A stretch of DNA of 64,000 nt from positions 124,001-188,000 of the forward strand of contig JALHNM010000005.1 in the NCBI GenBank assembly GCA_022843485.1. Reading direction: 5' to 3'. A model generated the notes under the pieces. That model made no database searches. It was not told where the DNA came from and was given only the letters and a program-made list of their open reading frames with translations. The stretch's first letter is position 1. The number at the start of each line of letters is the position of its first letter. The stretch comes from Fimbriimonadaceae bacterium. Its GTDB lineage: Bacteria; Armatimonadota; Fimbriimonadia; Fimbriimonadales; Fimbriimonadaceae. The position numbers were made by a program, and so were the translations under genes. This document shows, one piece after another, positions 48,537-58,452 of the stretch.

Positions 48537-49616
48537 GTGTTCTTCTACCACCCGCGGATGACCGGGTACGAGTTCGGGCCGAAGCACCCCCTGCGGCCCG
48601 AACGCCTCCGAAGGACGATCGCACTGCTCGAACGGGTCGCCCCCAAAGTCGAGGCCCTCGACCCCGGCCTCGCCGACCTCGCCGACCTCCTCCGCGTCCA
48701 CGACGAGGGCTACGTCCGGGTCGTCGAGAGCCTCTCCTGCGGCGAGCGGGTCCCCCACTCCCTGCTCCAGGAGTCCGGGTTCCTCGGCGGCGACAACCCC
48801 CCGTTCCCCGGCATGTACGAAGCCGCCCTCGCCTATTGCGGGGGCGCGGTGCGGGCCGCCCGGCTCGTCCGCGACGGCGCCCCCCTCGCCTTCAACATCG
48901 CCGGCGGGCTCCACCACGCACGACGGAGCCAAGCAAGCGGGTTCTGCGTCTTCAACGACTGCGCCATCGCCCTCACCGTCCTGCGCGAGCGTTACGAACG
49001 GGTCGCCTACGTCGATATCGACCTCCACCACGGCGACGGCGTCCAGTGGCTGTTCTACGACGACCCCACCGTCCTCACGTGCAGCGTCCACGAGACGGGA
49101 CGCACCCTCTACCCCGGCACTGGGTTCGTCGAGGAGACCGGCGCGGAGGCCACCTCGCTCAACGTCCCCCTCGAACCCCACACCACCGGCGACACCTGGC
49201 TCTGGGCGTTCGAGCGCACCGTCCTCCCCGCCCTCGAGCGATACCAGCCCGGCGCGGTCGTCCTCCAAATGGGGACGGACGCCCACACCCTCGACCCCCT
49301 TGGCCACCTCGACCTCGTCGCCCAGGAGTGGCTCGAGGCCGTACGCCTCGTCCGAGACACCGGCCTCCCCATCGTCGCCCTCGGCGGCGGGGGCTACGAC
49401 ATGACGACCGTCCCGCGCATGTGGGTGGCCGCCGTCCTCACGCTCCTCCGGACCCCCTTCGACGACGACATCCCCTACGACCTTCCGCCCGAGTGGGGCC
49501 TCACCACCTTCTCGGACCGCGACCTCCCCTCGCCCCGCAACCGCCACCGGGCCGAGGCCGAGGTCACCGTCGCCGAAGTCGAACGCCTCGTCCTCGACCG
49601 ACTCCCCCGGCCCTGA
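48537..49616 (+). CDS. AcuC-type histone deacetylase family protein
   Basis: This 359-residue zinc deacetylase starts MFFYHPRMTGYEFGPKHPLRPERL, as in AcuC. It carries the catalytic pieces FNIAGGLHHARRSQASGFCVFNDCAIAL (two His), VAYVDIDLHHGDGVQ (Asp/His zinc ligands), VLQMGTDAHTLDPLGHLDL and VALGGGGYDMTT. In bacteria AcuC removes acetyl groups from enzymes such as acetyl-CoA synthetase, or the enzyme may act on acetylated polyamines. The start is a GTG with TAAACC 6 nt upstream. Its 5' neighbour ppdK is divergent, with a 233-bp gap (48304-48536) where I see no further gene. Confidence 0.9.
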   Translation: MFFYHPRMTGYEFGPKHPLRPERLRRTIALLERVAPKVEALDPGLADLADLLRVHDEGYVRVVESLSCGERVPHSLLQESGFLGGDNPPFPGMYEAALAYCGGAVRAARLVRDGAPLAFNIAGGLHHARRSQASGFCVFNDCAIALTVLRERYERVAYVDIDLHHGDGVQWLFYDDPTVLTCSVHETGRTLYPGTGFVEETGAEATSLNVPLEPHTTGDTWLWAFERTVLPALERYQPGAVVLQMGTDAHTLDPLGHLDLVAQEWLEAVRLVRDTGLPIVALGGGGYDMTTVPRMWVAAVLTLLRTPFDDDIPYDLPPEWGLTTFSDRDLPSPRNRHRAEAEVTVAEVERLVLDRLPRP

Positions 49617-49715
49617 CCGCCTGGAAGAACCCCGGTCTCCCCCTGTGAGGTCAAGACCGATCAGCGCTCACTCATGGGTGCGCCCGCCCACCGGCCGGGC
49701 GCAAAGGGACGACCC

Positions 49716-50117
49716 ATGAAAAAGACACTTTTCCTTTGCACCCTCGCCCTCGGGGGCACCGCCCTCGCCAGCGAGATCCCTGTCCAGGGTTGGTCGGCCC
49801 TCGGCGGGGGTCAAGACCTGATCGCGGGCCGTCTCAACGGCCAGGTCGGCTGGACCCTCACGGGCCGGGCCGCGGACGTCGGCGTCGTATTCGCCAACAC
49901 GGGCGCCCCGCTCTTCAACCGATCGATCGGCAGCTTCCGGCCCGGGTGGGACGGCCCCATCTTCGTCGAGCGCGTCGAACGCCTCTCGGACGGCCAGACC
50001 CGCGTCCGGCTCACCGTGTACAACGCCCAGCCGCTCTTCAACGGCGGCCGGGTGGAGCTCCGCCGCGGCAGCCTCAACGGCCCCGTTGCCGACAGCGACC
50101 CGATTCGGCTGCGCTGA
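49716..50117 (+). CDS. Small secreted hypothetical protein
   Basis: This 133-residue protein has a signal peptide (MKKTLFLCTLALGGTALA-SE). The mature part is one beta-rich domain (WTLTGRAADVGVVFANTGAPLFN, GPIFVERVERLSDGQTRVRLTVYNAQPLFNGGRVELRRGS). No family is known. The ATG at 49716 is chosen because the signal peptide starts there, with AAGGGA about 8 nt upstream. It is followed by a perfect 15-bp terminator hairpin. Confidence 0.7.
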   Translation: MKKTLFLCTLALGGTALASEIPVQGWSALGGGQDLIAGRLNGQVGWTLTGRAADVGVVFANTGAPLFNRSIGSFRPGWDGPIFVERVERLSDGQTRVRLTVYNAQPLFNGGRVELRRGSLNGPVADSDPIRLR

Positions 50118-50132
50118 CCCTGACAAACGAAA

Positions 50133-50168
50133 ACCGGCGGCCCGGGAGTCACCTCCCGGGCCGCCGGT
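50133..50168. terminator. 15-bp stem bidirectional hairpin
   Basis: ACCGGCGGCCCGGGA (50133-50147) pairs exactly with TCCCGGGCCGCCGGT (50154-50168) around a 6-nt loop, between two convergent genes. Confidence 0.72.
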
Positions 50169-50187
50169 CGACCGCTCGTCCCCGAGC

Positions 50188-50436
50188 CTAGTTCCCTTGG
50201 GCTCCCCGTGCCTGCTGCTCGGCGTTCAGACCAGGCTGACCGCCTTGGTTCTGTGCCGTCTGCGGGTCCGTCCGGCCCGCGCTCTCCAACCGGTACTTCT
50301 CCATGTCCGCCATGTCCTGAGGCGTGGCGCCGCCCGAGGGGGCGTTGAAGAAGTTCAGCGCGACGAAGACCAGCCCGGCGAGCGCCAGGACTCCGATCAC
50401 GGCGAGGACAGCGGGAGGGATCTCGATCTTGTTCAT
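50188..50436 (-). CDS. Small single-pass membrane protein
   Basis: This 82-residue protein has one membrane helix (VLAVIGVLALAGLVFVALNFF, about 10-30) and a polar Gln/Gly-rich tail (TDPQTAQNQGGQPGLNAEQQARGAQGN). No family is recognised. The start MNKIEIPPAV is the only one that places the helix normally. It lies 10 bp downstream of the pseudopilin gene on the same strand, so it may be its accessory factor. Similar small tail-rich membrane proteins near pilin-like genes are common in this type of genome, which is impression rather than proof. Confidence 0.68.
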   Translation of the reverse strand: MNKIEIPPAVLAVIGVLALAGLVFVALNFFNAPSGGATPQDMADMEKYRLESAGRTDPQTAQNQGGQPGLNAEQQARGAQGN

Positions 50437-50446
50437 GGCTCTGTCG

Positions 50447-51379
50447 TTAGCGGGTCTCGCCGGGAACCGTGCAGCCGACCCCACTGTCGGACGGCGTGAG
50501 GTTCCAGTCGGTGCACGCAACGCCGCGGGTCCACTCGGGGAAGTTCGCCCCGTTCACGTCCCACGTCGCGACACGGTTCTCGTACCCGTCGAACGGAGTC
50601 CCATTGTTGAAGCCGTCGCTCGTCTTGCCCGTGCCTTTCTTAAACACGGCTCGACCGTCGGCCATGCCCCACGCGGCGCCGTCGCCGTAGTCGTTCGAGA
50701 TGAACGCCCACGCCTTACAGATCTTGTTCGGGCGACAGTTGTTGTTGCCGGGGCTGGCGAGCGTGAAGTTGCGGGTGTTATCGAAGGTAGCGTTGGCGAC
50801 CCTCGGGCTGAACTCGCGAGCGGCCCAGTTGGCGCTCAGGAAGCACCGGTTCGGGTTCGGGTCGCTGCAGTTCAACATCCGCTGCTCACCGATCACGATC
50901 GTGTCCGAAGGCTGCGGGAAGTAGCCCATCGACGGCGTCGAGAACGAGTTCGCGCGGGCATAAGCGCCGCAGCCCTGGTAGCCGCGGAAGAAGTTGTTGG
51001 CGCCGCCGTAGCCGCGCCGGGCCAGCCCGTAGTTGGTCTGGTACTTCGGACCGCCGTCGGCGTTCGACTCGATGACCCCGAAGCTCTTGACGTACTGGTA
51101 CATCAGGATCTCCCAGCTCATCCCGTCGGAGACGTCGCCGCCGCGGGAGTGGGGGCCGCACCCGAGTCGGTACCGGGGCGAGGCCGTGTCGTCGTAGTCG
51201 CCCGCGTACATCTGCACGGCGAGCGCCAACTGCTTCATGTTGCTAATGGCCACCGTCTTCTTGGCCGCGGTCTTCGCCTGGGCAAAGACGGGGAACAAGA
51301 TGGCGGCGAGGATCGCGATGATCGCGATGACGACGAGGAGTTCGATGAGCGTAAAGCCCAATCGCCTTCGATTTGGCAT
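50447..51379 (-). CDS. Prepilin-like protein with N-terminal methylation leader
   Basis: This 310-residue protein begins [17 protein letters not shown], a prepilin cleavage site with the G before FTLIE, followed by the N-terminal helix [20 protein letters not shown]. The globular part has [21 protein letters not shown] and many Cys and aromatic residues; MADGRAVFK resembles the DG end of the H-X9-DG signature. It is related to the protein at 5731-6543. AGGTGA lies 7 nt before the ATG. The small membrane protein gene follows at once, and the GH13 gene ends 5 bp upstream of its start codon. Confidence 0.88.
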   Translation of the reverse strand: MPNRRRLGFTLIELLVVIAIIAILAAILFPVFAQAKTAAKKTVAISNMKQLALAVQMYAGDYDDTASPRYRLGCGPHSRGGDVSDGMSWEILMYQYVKSFGVIESNADGGPKYQTNYGLARRGYGGANNFFRGYQGCGAYARANSFSTPSMGYFPQPSDTIVIGEQRMLNCSDPNPNRCFLSANWAAREFSPRVANATFDNTRNFTLASPGNNNCRPNKICKAWAFISNDYGDGAAWGMADGRAVFKKGTGKTSDGFNNGTPFDGYENRVATWDVNGANFPEWTRGVACTDWNLTPSDSGVGCTVPGETR

Positions 51380-51384
51380 GTGTT

Positions 51385-53595
51385 TCACCTGAATGATGGG
51401 TAGGGGATGAGGTCGGGCGAGCTTTCGGCTCGCGTAGCGGCAAGGGCCCCTCGGCGGGGCGAGTTCGCCAGGGCGGGGGGGCCGTCGTGGCGGGTCGAAA
51501 CCGATGTGGAAAGGGGGGCGCGCTCGAGGACGGCGACGCCGAGGGCGGGCACACGGGCCACGACTTCCTCGCCGTCGACCCGGGCCGTGCCGCCGTTGAG
51601 GACGTCGTGGAGCACCGGGAGCGGCTGGCCTCGCCGTTTCGGCGGCCGTACCCCGTCCGGGACCTCGAACCTGACCTCCATCGCGCGCTCCGAGCGGTTG
51701 ACGACGACGATCGTGCTCTCGTTCCCCAAGACCCGGGCAAAGGCGAGCCAGCCCTCCCCGTCGTTGGCGTCCAGGAACAGCGGGTCGCCGGACTGCAGCG
51801 GCCGCGAGGCCCGGCGAGCCTGCCCCAGCCGTCGGTAGAGCGACAGGAACTCGTTGTCCGGCGTGGCCTTGTCCCAGCGCATCCCGCGCCGGTTCTGTGG
51901 GTCGGCCCCGCCCTCCATCCCAAGTTCGTCGCCGTAATAGACCACCGGCGCCCCGACCCAAGTGAACTGCACCATGGCCGCGAGCCGCGCGAGCCGCCCG
52001 TCCCCGCGACACTCCGTCAGGATCCGCGGCGTGTCGTGGCTGCCGAGCAGGTTCATCGCGTTGCGGGAGACCTGCGGTCCATAGGCGTCGTAGGTCTGCA
52101 TCAGCCGTCGCCAGAACGCGGTGGGCGTCAACCGGTCGCGGGCCACAAAGTCCAGGACCGCCCCGCGGAACAGGTAGTTCATCGTCGAGTCCCACTGGTC
52201 GCCCTTAAGCCACGGGCTCGAGTCCGTCCAGTTCTCGCCAAGGATCCACGTGTCCTCCCCGTGCGCTTTCACTCGCGGCCGGAACACCCGCCAGAAGTCC
52301 ATCGAGACCTCGTTCGCCACGTCGAGCCGCCACCCGTCGACCCCGACCGTCTCCGCCCAGAAGTCCACTACGCTCAGCATCGACTCGCGAGCCTCGGGGT
52401 TGTCCAGGTTGACCTTCGGCATCGACTCGAACCCGAACCAGGCCTCGTACGGCGGGTTCTGTCGGACGGCCACCGGCCACGACTTCACGAAGAACCAGTC
52501 GCGGAACTTCGACTGCCGCTGGTTGGCCAGGAGGTCGGCGAACGGCGGGTAGTCCACCGCGACGTGGTTGAAGACGCCGTCGAGCACGGTCCGCACCCCG
52601 TTCCGCCGCATCTCGGCCACGAGGTCCCTGAACTGATCGTTCGTACCGAGCCGCCGGTCGATGAGACGGTAGTCGCTGGTCTCGTAGCGGTGGTTCGAGG
52701 GCCCCTGGAACACCGGGTTGAAGTAGACGGCCCCCACTCCGAGGCCCGTGAGGTGACCGAGCCGCTGCCGCACCCCCGCCAGGTCGCCGCCGAACCAGCT
52801 AAACCAGGTCGGCTCGGCGGTCCAGGCCACCGTGCCGGCCGGGTCGTTGCTCGGGTCGCCGTTCGCGAAGCGGTCCGGGAAGATTTGGTAGAGAACCGAC
52901 CGCTCGACCCACGTCGGCGGCGTGAACGGCTTGAACGCCTTGGCGTCGATCCTGAACCGTCCCACCCCGCTCTCCTCGCCGAGCCCGTCCGGCCCGAACC
53001 ACCGTTCGGTCGGCCCGTCGTTGAGCTTGAACGCGTAGGTCAGGTCGGTCTTGCGGTCCCACGGCACCTCCGCCCGGTACGTGGCGTAGACCTCGTCCGC
53101 GCCCGAGAGCAGCACCGGGAGCCGTCCCCGGTTCGTGACGAGGACGACGCTCTGCACGTCCTCCGGCCGGGCCCGGAGCGTGAGGTGGAGCCGGCCCCGG
53201 TCGTAGTTCAACTTCGGGAGTTCCTGGGTGTGGCGAAGGGCGCTCGCCGTGATCCGCCCGTCCCCGAGCCGGGCGGGGGTGTCGTAGTCGGGTGGGGTGA
53301 CGACGATGACGGAGTTCACGTTCCCGGCCCCGTCCGCCTCGCTGAGCTTGGCCTTCGGGTCGGCGACCCAGGTCTCGCCGTCGAGCACGAACTTGTAGGC
53401 GTGCCGCCCGATCGGAAGGTCGAGCGTCGTCGACCACGTCCGCCCGTCCGCGCCCCGCGTCAGAGGCGAGGCGGTTCGGTTCCAGGCGTTGAACGTCCCC
53501 GCGACCGAGACCCGCTGGACGGAAGGCTCGGCGACGTAGCTGAACGTGTGGGGGACGTCGGAGAGGAAGGCAAGGGCAAGGAGGGCGAGAGTCAC
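51385..53595 (-). CDS. GH13 alpha-amylase family enzyme (neopullulanase/cyclomaltodextrinase type)
   Basis: This 736-residue secreted enzyme starts with a signal-like [18 protein letters not shown]48/AMPK-like beta domain follows ([21 protein letters not shown] ... [18 protein letters not shown]). Next come another beta domain and the GH13 barrel with conserved regions AVYFNPVF (I), [20 protein letters not shown] (nucleophile Asp), WILGENWTD (acid/base Glu) and [10 protein letters not shown] (transition-state Asp). All catalytic residues are present. It likely degrades maltodextrin or pullulan. Its start overlaps the LacI gene by 4 bp, so they share an operon, with the regulator first. Confidence 0.93.
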   Translation of the reverse strand: MTLALLALAFLSDVPHTFSYVAEPSVQRVSVAGTFNAWNRTASPLTRGADGRTWSTTLDLPIGRHAYKFVLDGETWVADPKAKLSEADGAGNVNSVIVVTPPDYDTPARLGDGRITASALRHTQELPKLNYDRGRLHLTLRARPEDVQSVVLVTNRGRLPVLLSGADEVYATYRAEVPWDRKTDLTYAFKLNDGPTERWFGPDGLGEESGVGRFRIDAKAFKPFTPPTWVERSVLYQIFPDRFANGDPSNDPAGTVAWTAEPTWFSWFGGDLAGVRQRLGHLTGLGVGAVYFNPVFQGPSNHRYETSDYRLIDRRLGTNDQFRDLVAEMRRNGVRTVLDGVFNHVAVDYPPFADLLANQRQSKFRDWFFVKSWPVAVRQNPPYEAWFGFESMPKVNLDNPEARESMLSVVDFWAETVGVDGWRLDVANEVSMDFWRVFRPRVKAHGEDTWILGENWTDSSPWLKGDQWDSTMNYLFRGAVLDFVARDRLTPTAFWRRLMQTYDAYGPQVSRNAMNLLGSHDTPRILTECRGDGRLARLAAMVQFTWVGAPVVYYGDELGMEGGADPQNRRGMRWDKATPDNEFLSLYRRLGQARRASRPLQSGDPLFLDANDGEGWLAFARVLGNESTIVVVNRSERAMEVRFEVPDGVRPPKRRGQPLPVLHDVLNGGTARVDGEEVVARVPALGVAVLERAPLSTSVSTRHDGPPALANSPRRGALAATRAESSPDLIPYPSFR

Positions 53596-54611
53596 AACAG
53601 CCCCCCTACCCGCATCGACGAGCCCCGGACCTGGAGCACCGACGGGACGATCGTGCGCTTCGACCCCTCAGGCTCGCCTCCGGCGAGCAACGTCGTCAAC
53701 GTCTCCAGCGCCACTCCGACCAGCCGACGGATGTCGAGGCTGACCGACGACATCCCGACGTCGAGCATCTGGCAGAGCGGGCTGTCGTTGAAGCCCACGA
53801 GCCCGAGGTCTTGGGGGATCCGGCGGCCGTTCCGCCGAGCCGCGACCACGACCCCCATCGCCATGTAGTCGTCGAGCACCACGAGCGCCTCGGGGGCGTC
53901 GGGCAGGTTCAGGACCTCGCAGGCGACCTGCCGGGCCGCCTCGAGCCCGAAGTCGCAGTGCCACACCCGCGCCCGGCCTTCCCGTTGCCGCACGATCCGT
54001 TCGTAGCCCTCGATCCGGTCGTCGCACACGGTGATCCCGCGCGGCCCGGCGATGAACCCCACGTCCCGGTAGCCGCTCGCGAACAGGTGCTCCGTGGCGA
54101 TCTGGCCCGCGTAGACGTTGTCGTTGTCCACCGAGTAGACGTCGCTCCCCATCGGGTTGCCGATGAGCACGAACGGGAACTTGTCACGCTGGAGCCGGGC
54201 GAGCCGCTCGTCGTCCGCCGCCGACTCGACCAGGATCATCCCGTCGACCCGGCGCGTGCGCAAGAGCTCGTCGTAGACCTGCCACTGGCTCTCGCCTTGC
54301 GGGATCGTGTCGAGGCAGAGGTGGTAGGGTCCGGCGGCCAGGCCGTCCAGGATCTCGGAGATCAGGGCCGCGTAGAACGGGTCCCCGACGAGCCCACCCT
54401 CAGGCCGCTGGATCGCAAGACCGATGAGACCCGTCGACTGCGTCCGGAGCGACCGGGCCCGAACGTCTAGGCGGTAGTTGTGGCGCTCGATCGCCGCGAG
54501 GACCTTCTCGCGGATCTCCGGCTCGACCCGCTCGTCACCCGCCAACACGCGCGACACCGTGGCCTGCGAGACCTGGGCGTACTTCGCGATGTCCTGCTGG
54601 GTGACCCTCAT
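53592..54611 (-). CDS. LacI-family transcriptional regulator
   Basis: This 339-residue repressor has the N-terminal helix-turn-helix and hinge (MRVTQQDIAKYAQVSQATVSRVLAGDERVEPEIREKV), residues 1-39. A periplasmic-binding-protein-like ligand domain follows (GLIGLAIQRPEGG, FPFVLIGNPMG, VYSVDNDNVYAGQIATEHLF, VGFIAGPRG, LGLVGFNDSPLCQML). It is cotranscribed with the GH13 gene and likely controls it and the nearby GH31 gene. Ligand specificity (a malto-oligosaccharide) is inferred from neighbours. Palindromic sites for it may lie in the 54612-54808 gap. Confidence 0.93.
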   Translation of the reverse strand: MRVTQQDIAKYAQVSQATVSRVLAGDERVEPEIREKVLAAIERHNYRLDVRARSLRTQSTGLIGLAIQRPEGGLVGDPFYAALISEILDGLAAGPYHLCLDTIPQGESQWQVYDELLRTRRVDGMILVESAADDERLARLQRDKFPFVLIGNPMGSDVYSVDNDNVYAGQIATEHLFASGYRDVGFIAGPRGITVCDDRIEGYERIVRQREGRARVWHCDFGLEAARQVACEVLNLPDAPEALVVLDDYMAMGVVVAARRNGRRIPQDLGLVGFNDSPLCQMLDVGMSSVSLDIRRLVGVALETLTTLLAGGEPEGSKRTIVPSVLQVRGSSMRVGGLL

Positions 54612-54690
54612 CGGCTCCCTCGTCTACAGGCGCACCATCGTCGGCAGCCTGTAAATTCGTATTCACAGTATACAAGACCTGCGGCCGTTT

Positions 54691-54702
54691 GAGAATATTC
54701 TC
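54691..54702. promoter_or_regulatory. Candidate LacI-family operator
   Basis: GAGAATATTCTC is a perfect 12-bp palindrome in the AT-rich gap between the LacI gene start and the GH31 gene end. An adjacent AGTATAC stretch (54668-54674) and TATA-like sequences make this the probable promoter region of the regulator operon. The rest of 54612-54808 holds no gene. Confidence 0.45.
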
Positions 54703-54808
54703 GATGATACGCGCAATATACCGTAATTTTACTGGCAAGCCGGGTTTGCGGTGAACCTAACAATCCCGGCCGGCCGAGCGGCCTCACGAAAAGCGTAGGA
54801 CCTTTGGT

Positions 54809-57145
54809 CTAGACCACGACCTCGAAAAGCGTGAGGGGCTTGCCGGTGAAGGTCCGGGGCACCGGGTTGAGGGCGGCGGCCTGCCCGTTCACGACCACGG
54901 CCCGCGTGTCGTCCGTCAGCCAGAACCGTGGGGTCACCGCCCCGTACCCGTAGGCCTCGAGTGACCAATCGAGGTGCACGGTCGCCCCGTCGCTCGTCGC
55001 ACTGACTCGCACCGTGCTCCTTTCACCGCGCTGGTAGCCGAAGGTCAGGCCGTCGTCGGCGTGGTACACGGTCTCGGCCGACCCGGGCCCGACGGGCGGG
55101 AGCACGACGAGGAACGCTGGGTGCCGCAGGTCCACCGTCACCGTCCGCGGCAGATCGTGCTGGAGCGGCACGATCGACCCGGCCGCCACGTAGACCGGCG
55201 ACTCCCCGATCTCTGCCCGGACCTCGTGCGTGCCCGGCTCGTGCCACGCCCCGTCCTGGAGCCCGAACCACGGCGTCGTCCCCGGCAGCAGCACGTCGCG
55301 CAACGCCGTCCGCAACTTGAGGACCGGGGCCTGGAGGATGGCCGGGCCGACCAGGAACTCGTCCACCACTGTCTCGAGGCCATCGTCACCGTAGTGGTAG
55401 ATGAGCGGCCGCAGGATCGGGTCGCCCTCGGCCTCTTGCTGGACGAACAGCTGGTAGAGGTAGGGCAGGAACTGGTACCGCAGCCGGATCGAGTGGGCCA
55501 GCTTCTCGCGGGTGTCGGCCGGGTAGGCCCAGGGCTCTTCGTGCCGACTGTTGAGCGTCGCGTGGTTGCGGAAGAACGGGAACAGGAAGCTCGACTCCAT
55601 CCAACGGGTCATGAGTTCGTCCCCCGCGTCCCCGCCGAACCCCCCGATGTCCGGCCCCGCGAACGGGAGCCCGCTCAGCGACATCCCCAGCACCGTGGGG
55701 ATCGACGACCGGAGGTACCACTCGTTCGAGACGTTGTCACCCGTCCAGATCGCGCTGTACCGGCTCGAGCCGGTAAAGCCGCTCCGGCTGAGGACGAAGG
55801 GCCGTTCGTCCGGGAACGCCTCCAAGAAGCCCTGCCGGGTCGCCATCTGCATGCCGAGCGCGTACTGGTTCCGGTGGAGGGCGTGGGCGTCTTCACCCTC
55901 GAAGAACAGCATCCCGGCCGGGTCGACGGGGCCGGTGGAGGGGTCGTTCATGTCGACCCACGCCGCCCCGAACCCGGACTCGCGGAACTCCTTGACGTAC
56001 CCCGCCCACCAATCGTGCACCCGGGGGAGCGTGAAGTCCGGGAACACGGTCTCCCCTGGCCACACGAGGCCGATGTACTCGCGACCCTCCGGGTTCTGGC
56101 AGAAGACCCCGTTCGCGTGGCCGTCGTCGTACACCCGGTAGCCCGCCTCGAACTTGACCCCAGGGTCGATGATCGGCACGATCCGTCGGCCAGACTTCGC
56201 CAGCACCTCCGCCGTCGCCCGAACCCCCTTGGGGAACTGCTCACGGCTCGTCTCGAAGATCCGGAACCCGTCCATGTAGTCCAGATCGAGCCAGAGCCCG
56301 CAACAGGGGATCTCGTACTCGTCGAACTTCGCGTTGAGGTCGAGCAGGTCCGCGTCCCCGCCGTACCCCCAGCGCGACTGTTGGTATCCGAGCGCCCATA
56401 TCGGCGGGAGGGGGGTCATCCCGACCAACCGCTGGAGCTTGCGGGTCAACGCCGCGAGCGAGTCCGCAAAGATCACGATCACCCTCGGTTCGCCCTGCTC
56501 GGAGCCGACCACCAGCGCGGAAGCCGTCTGCTGCCACTCCATGAACACGCGGGTCTCGTCGTTGCCGGGGGTCGAGATGAAGCTCGTGCCCGGGTTCTGG
56601 ACGAGAACCCCGACCCAACCGGAACCCGTATCGATCGCGACGTAGGGGGTCGAGAAGTACGGGGGGTCGCTCGGCTCGTCCGTCCACTGCTTCCAATGAA
56701 AGTCGCTCCAGACGTCCGTGTTCCAGAACTTGGTACGGACCCCCGACAGCTCGAGCTTGTCGAAGAACTTCTGTCCCATGCCATAGAACTTCGCCGTTCG
56801 CGGGACGAGGAACTGGACGATGTGGCCCTCGCCGCTCAGCCCGAAGCCCTGACCGGGGACGGTCTGGAGCGTCTGGCCCGAAGCCGGGTCGTGAAGCGTC
56901 AGGTCGAACGCTCCCTCCACCTTGACTTCGCCCTCTCCACCCGGCTCCGGCATCAGGAGCGGCACAAGGCAAGGGTCCGGCCGCCATGTCTGCGGGTCGC
57001 GGGCGAGGATCTCGAACACCCCGCCCTCGAACCGCTGGACGGTCAGGTCGAAGGCGTGCCGCCCCGCTTGGGCCCGCCCCGAGACCGGGTCGCGGGACTC
57101 GACGAAGGTGAAGTTGGCGGGGTAGGGGTACTTCGAGAAGAACAT
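54809..57145 (-). CDS. Alpha-glucosidase, glycoside hydrolase family 31
   Basis: This 778-residue enzyme has the GH31 barrel: WALGYQQSRWGYGGDADLLD, GLWLDLDYMDGFRIFE, and GAAWVDMNDPSTGPVDP, where the nucleophile Asp sits in WxDMN but the usual following Glu is Asp. The acid/base part is FVLSRSGFTGSSRYSAIWTGDNVSNEWYLRSSI. Further motifs are LSGLPFAGPDIGGFGGDAGDELMTRWM and the C-terminal beta domains. No signal peptide is seen, so it may be cytosolic and act on imported oligosaccharides. It lies upstream (on its strand) of the LacI-GH13 operon and probably belongs to the same regulon. Confidence 0.94.
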   Translation of the reverse strand: MFFSKYPYPANFTFVESRDPVSGRAQAGRHAFDLTVQRFEGGVFEILARDPQTWRPDPCLVPLLMPEPGGEGEVKVEGAFDLTLHDPASGQTLQTVPGQGFGLSGEGHIVQFLVPRTAKFYGMGQKFFDKLELSGVRTKFWNTDVWSDFHWKQWTDEPSDPPYFSTPYVAIDTGSGWVGVLVQNPGTSFISTPGNDETRVFMEWQQTASALVVGSEQGEPRVIVIFADSLAALTRKLQRLVGMTPLPPIWALGYQQSRWGYGGDADLLDLNAKFDEYEIPCCGLWLDLDYMDGFRIFETSREQFPKGVRATAEVLAKSGRRIVPIIDPGVKFEAGYRVYDDGHANGVFCQNPEGREYIGLVWPGETVFPDFTLPRVHDWWAGYVKEFRESGFGAAWVDMNDPSTGPVDPAGMLFFEGEDAHALHRNQYALGMQMATRQGFLEAFPDERPFVLSRSGFTGSSRYSAIWTGDNVSNEWYLRSSIPTVLGMSLSGLPFAGPDIGGFGGDAGDELMTRWMESSFLFPFFRNHATLNSRHEEPWAYPADTREKLAHSIRLRYQFLPYLYQLFVQQEAEGDPILRPLIYHYGDDGLETVVDEFLVGPAILQAPVLKLRTALRDVLLPGTTPWFGLQDGAWHEPGTHEVRAEIGESPVYVAAGSIVPLQHDLPRTVTVDLRHPAFLVVLPPVGPGSAETVYHADDGLTFGYQRGERSTVRVSATSDGATVHLDWSLEAYGYGAVTPRFWLTDDTRAVVVNGQAAALNPVPRTFTGKPLTLFEVVV

Positions 57146-57195
57146 GGGACGACGGCGGCCATTGTCCCCCAGCCGTCGGCCCTTGGCCTGGGCCG

Positions 57196-58452
57196 CTAGA
57201 GCCGCCAGACCTGGGCAGCCGCTTCGGCCGCCGCTCCGAACTCCTCCGGAGTGCTCAAGAGGTCGGGCCCGAACCGGACCGCTCCCCCGCGTGCGTCCAC
57301 GTTGACCCCGTACTCGAGCATCCTCGCCGCAGCGGACGGGGCGTCGGGGTGCGGGACGAGCACGAACCCGCCGAACGCCTCCGGGTCGGCCGGACGATGG
57401 ACAGGCACACCCGCCCGGCCCAGCGCCTCCCGCAGGCCGGCCTGGAGTTCCAGCGCGTAATAGCGTGTCCGCGCCACCCCTACCCCGAGCGTGAAGTCCA
57501 GCCCGGCGCTGGCCTGGTACGAGGTGACCACCGCCGGCGTCGATTCGAGCCAGGCGTCGCCCCCCTCGGCAAGCTCGGCTCGGTCAGAGCGGCCGTAGCC
57601 GAACGTGTCGCGCTTGGCGAACCACCCCGTGTCGAGCGTGCGGAAGCGGCTCCCGTCGAGGTGCCCTGGATCCACGGCCAGGAACCCCGCGCCCGGCCCG
57701 CCCCTCAGGTACTTGTAGCACCCACCGACCGCGAAGTCGAAGCCGTGGTCGTCGAACCCCACCGGGATCACGCCAGCCGAGTGATAGGTATCGGCAAGGA
57801 CCACCGCCCCCGCCCGGTGAGCGCGCTCGACGAGTTCCGCGACCCCCGGGAGCACCTGCCCGGTCTGGAACATCACCTGGGACACGACGACGAGGTCAGT
57901 GCCGCTGAGGACGCGGTCAGCGACCGCAGTCCCGTCGAAGAGCTCCACTCCGTCCTCGACCCGGCTTGGCCCGACCCACTCGATCCGTGCCCGGCCCTGC
58001 TCCGCGTAGGTCTTCAGAATGAAGTCGGTGCTGTCGAACTCGCCCGTCGTCGTCACCACACGGAGCGGGCGGTCTTGGGGGAACGCGTTCAGCACGGCAC
58101 GCAGGCCCTGTCCCGCAGAGACCTTGGGGACGACCGCGTCCGGCCTCCGAACCCCGAGCAGGAGCGCGACCTTCGCCCGGAAGGCTGTCGCCTCGTCCAA
58201 CCACCCGCCCTCGCCCCAAGCCCCGTCCATCGTGAAGAACCAAAGGGCCAAGCACCGGGCGACGTCGTCCGCCGTTCGGTCGAGCGGCCGGCCCAACGAG
58301 TGGTTCGCGAGGTAGACCTCGCCCCGCTCCGCCTCGGCGGCCAGGGCGCGCGAGAAGAGCGGCCGGAGGTGCCGGTCAACGGCCGCCCGGTCGAGCGGCC
58401 GGTCGCCGAGCGCCGCGATCTGGGCTTCGAGGGTGAATGCGCCCTCCGTCAC
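57196..58452 (-). CDS. kynU: Kynureninase
   Basis: This 418-residue PLP enzyme of fold type I (aminotransferase class V) cleaves kynurenine to anthranilate and alanine. It has [10 protein letters not shown] at the N-terminus, [37 protein letters not shown], and [22 protein letters not shown], where the PLP lysine lies in CYKYL. The adjacent kynA gene confirms the tryptophan catabolic context. The GTG at 58452 overlaps the kynA stop by 4 bp. The intermediate arylformamidase (kynB) is not adjacent. Confidence 0.88.
   Translation of the reverse strand: MTEGAFTLEAQIAALGDRPLDRAAVDRHLRPLFSRALAAEAERGEVYLANHSLGRPLDRTADDVARCLALWFFTMDGAWGEGGWLDEATAFRAKVALLLGVRRPDAVVPKVSAGQGLRAVLNAFPQDRPLRVVTTTGEFDSTDFILKTYAEQGRARIEWVGPSRVEDGVELFDGTAVADRVLSGTDLVVVSQVMFQTGQVLPGVAELVERAHRAGAVVLADTYHSAGVIPVGFDDHGFDFAVGGCYKYLRGGPGAGFLAVDPGHLDGSRFRTLDTGWFAKRDTFGYGRSDRAELAEGGDAWLESTPAVVTSYQASAGLDFTLGVGVARTRYYALELQAGLREALGRAGVPVHRPADPEAFGGFVLVPHPDAPSAAARMLEYGVNVDARGGAVRFGPDLLSTPEEFGAAAEAAAQVWRL

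Noticed and set aside
54974-57199. A 741-codon frame opposite the GH31 gene
   Set aside because: It is a shadow of the GH31 gene with His/Arg/Val-rich composition and no domain.
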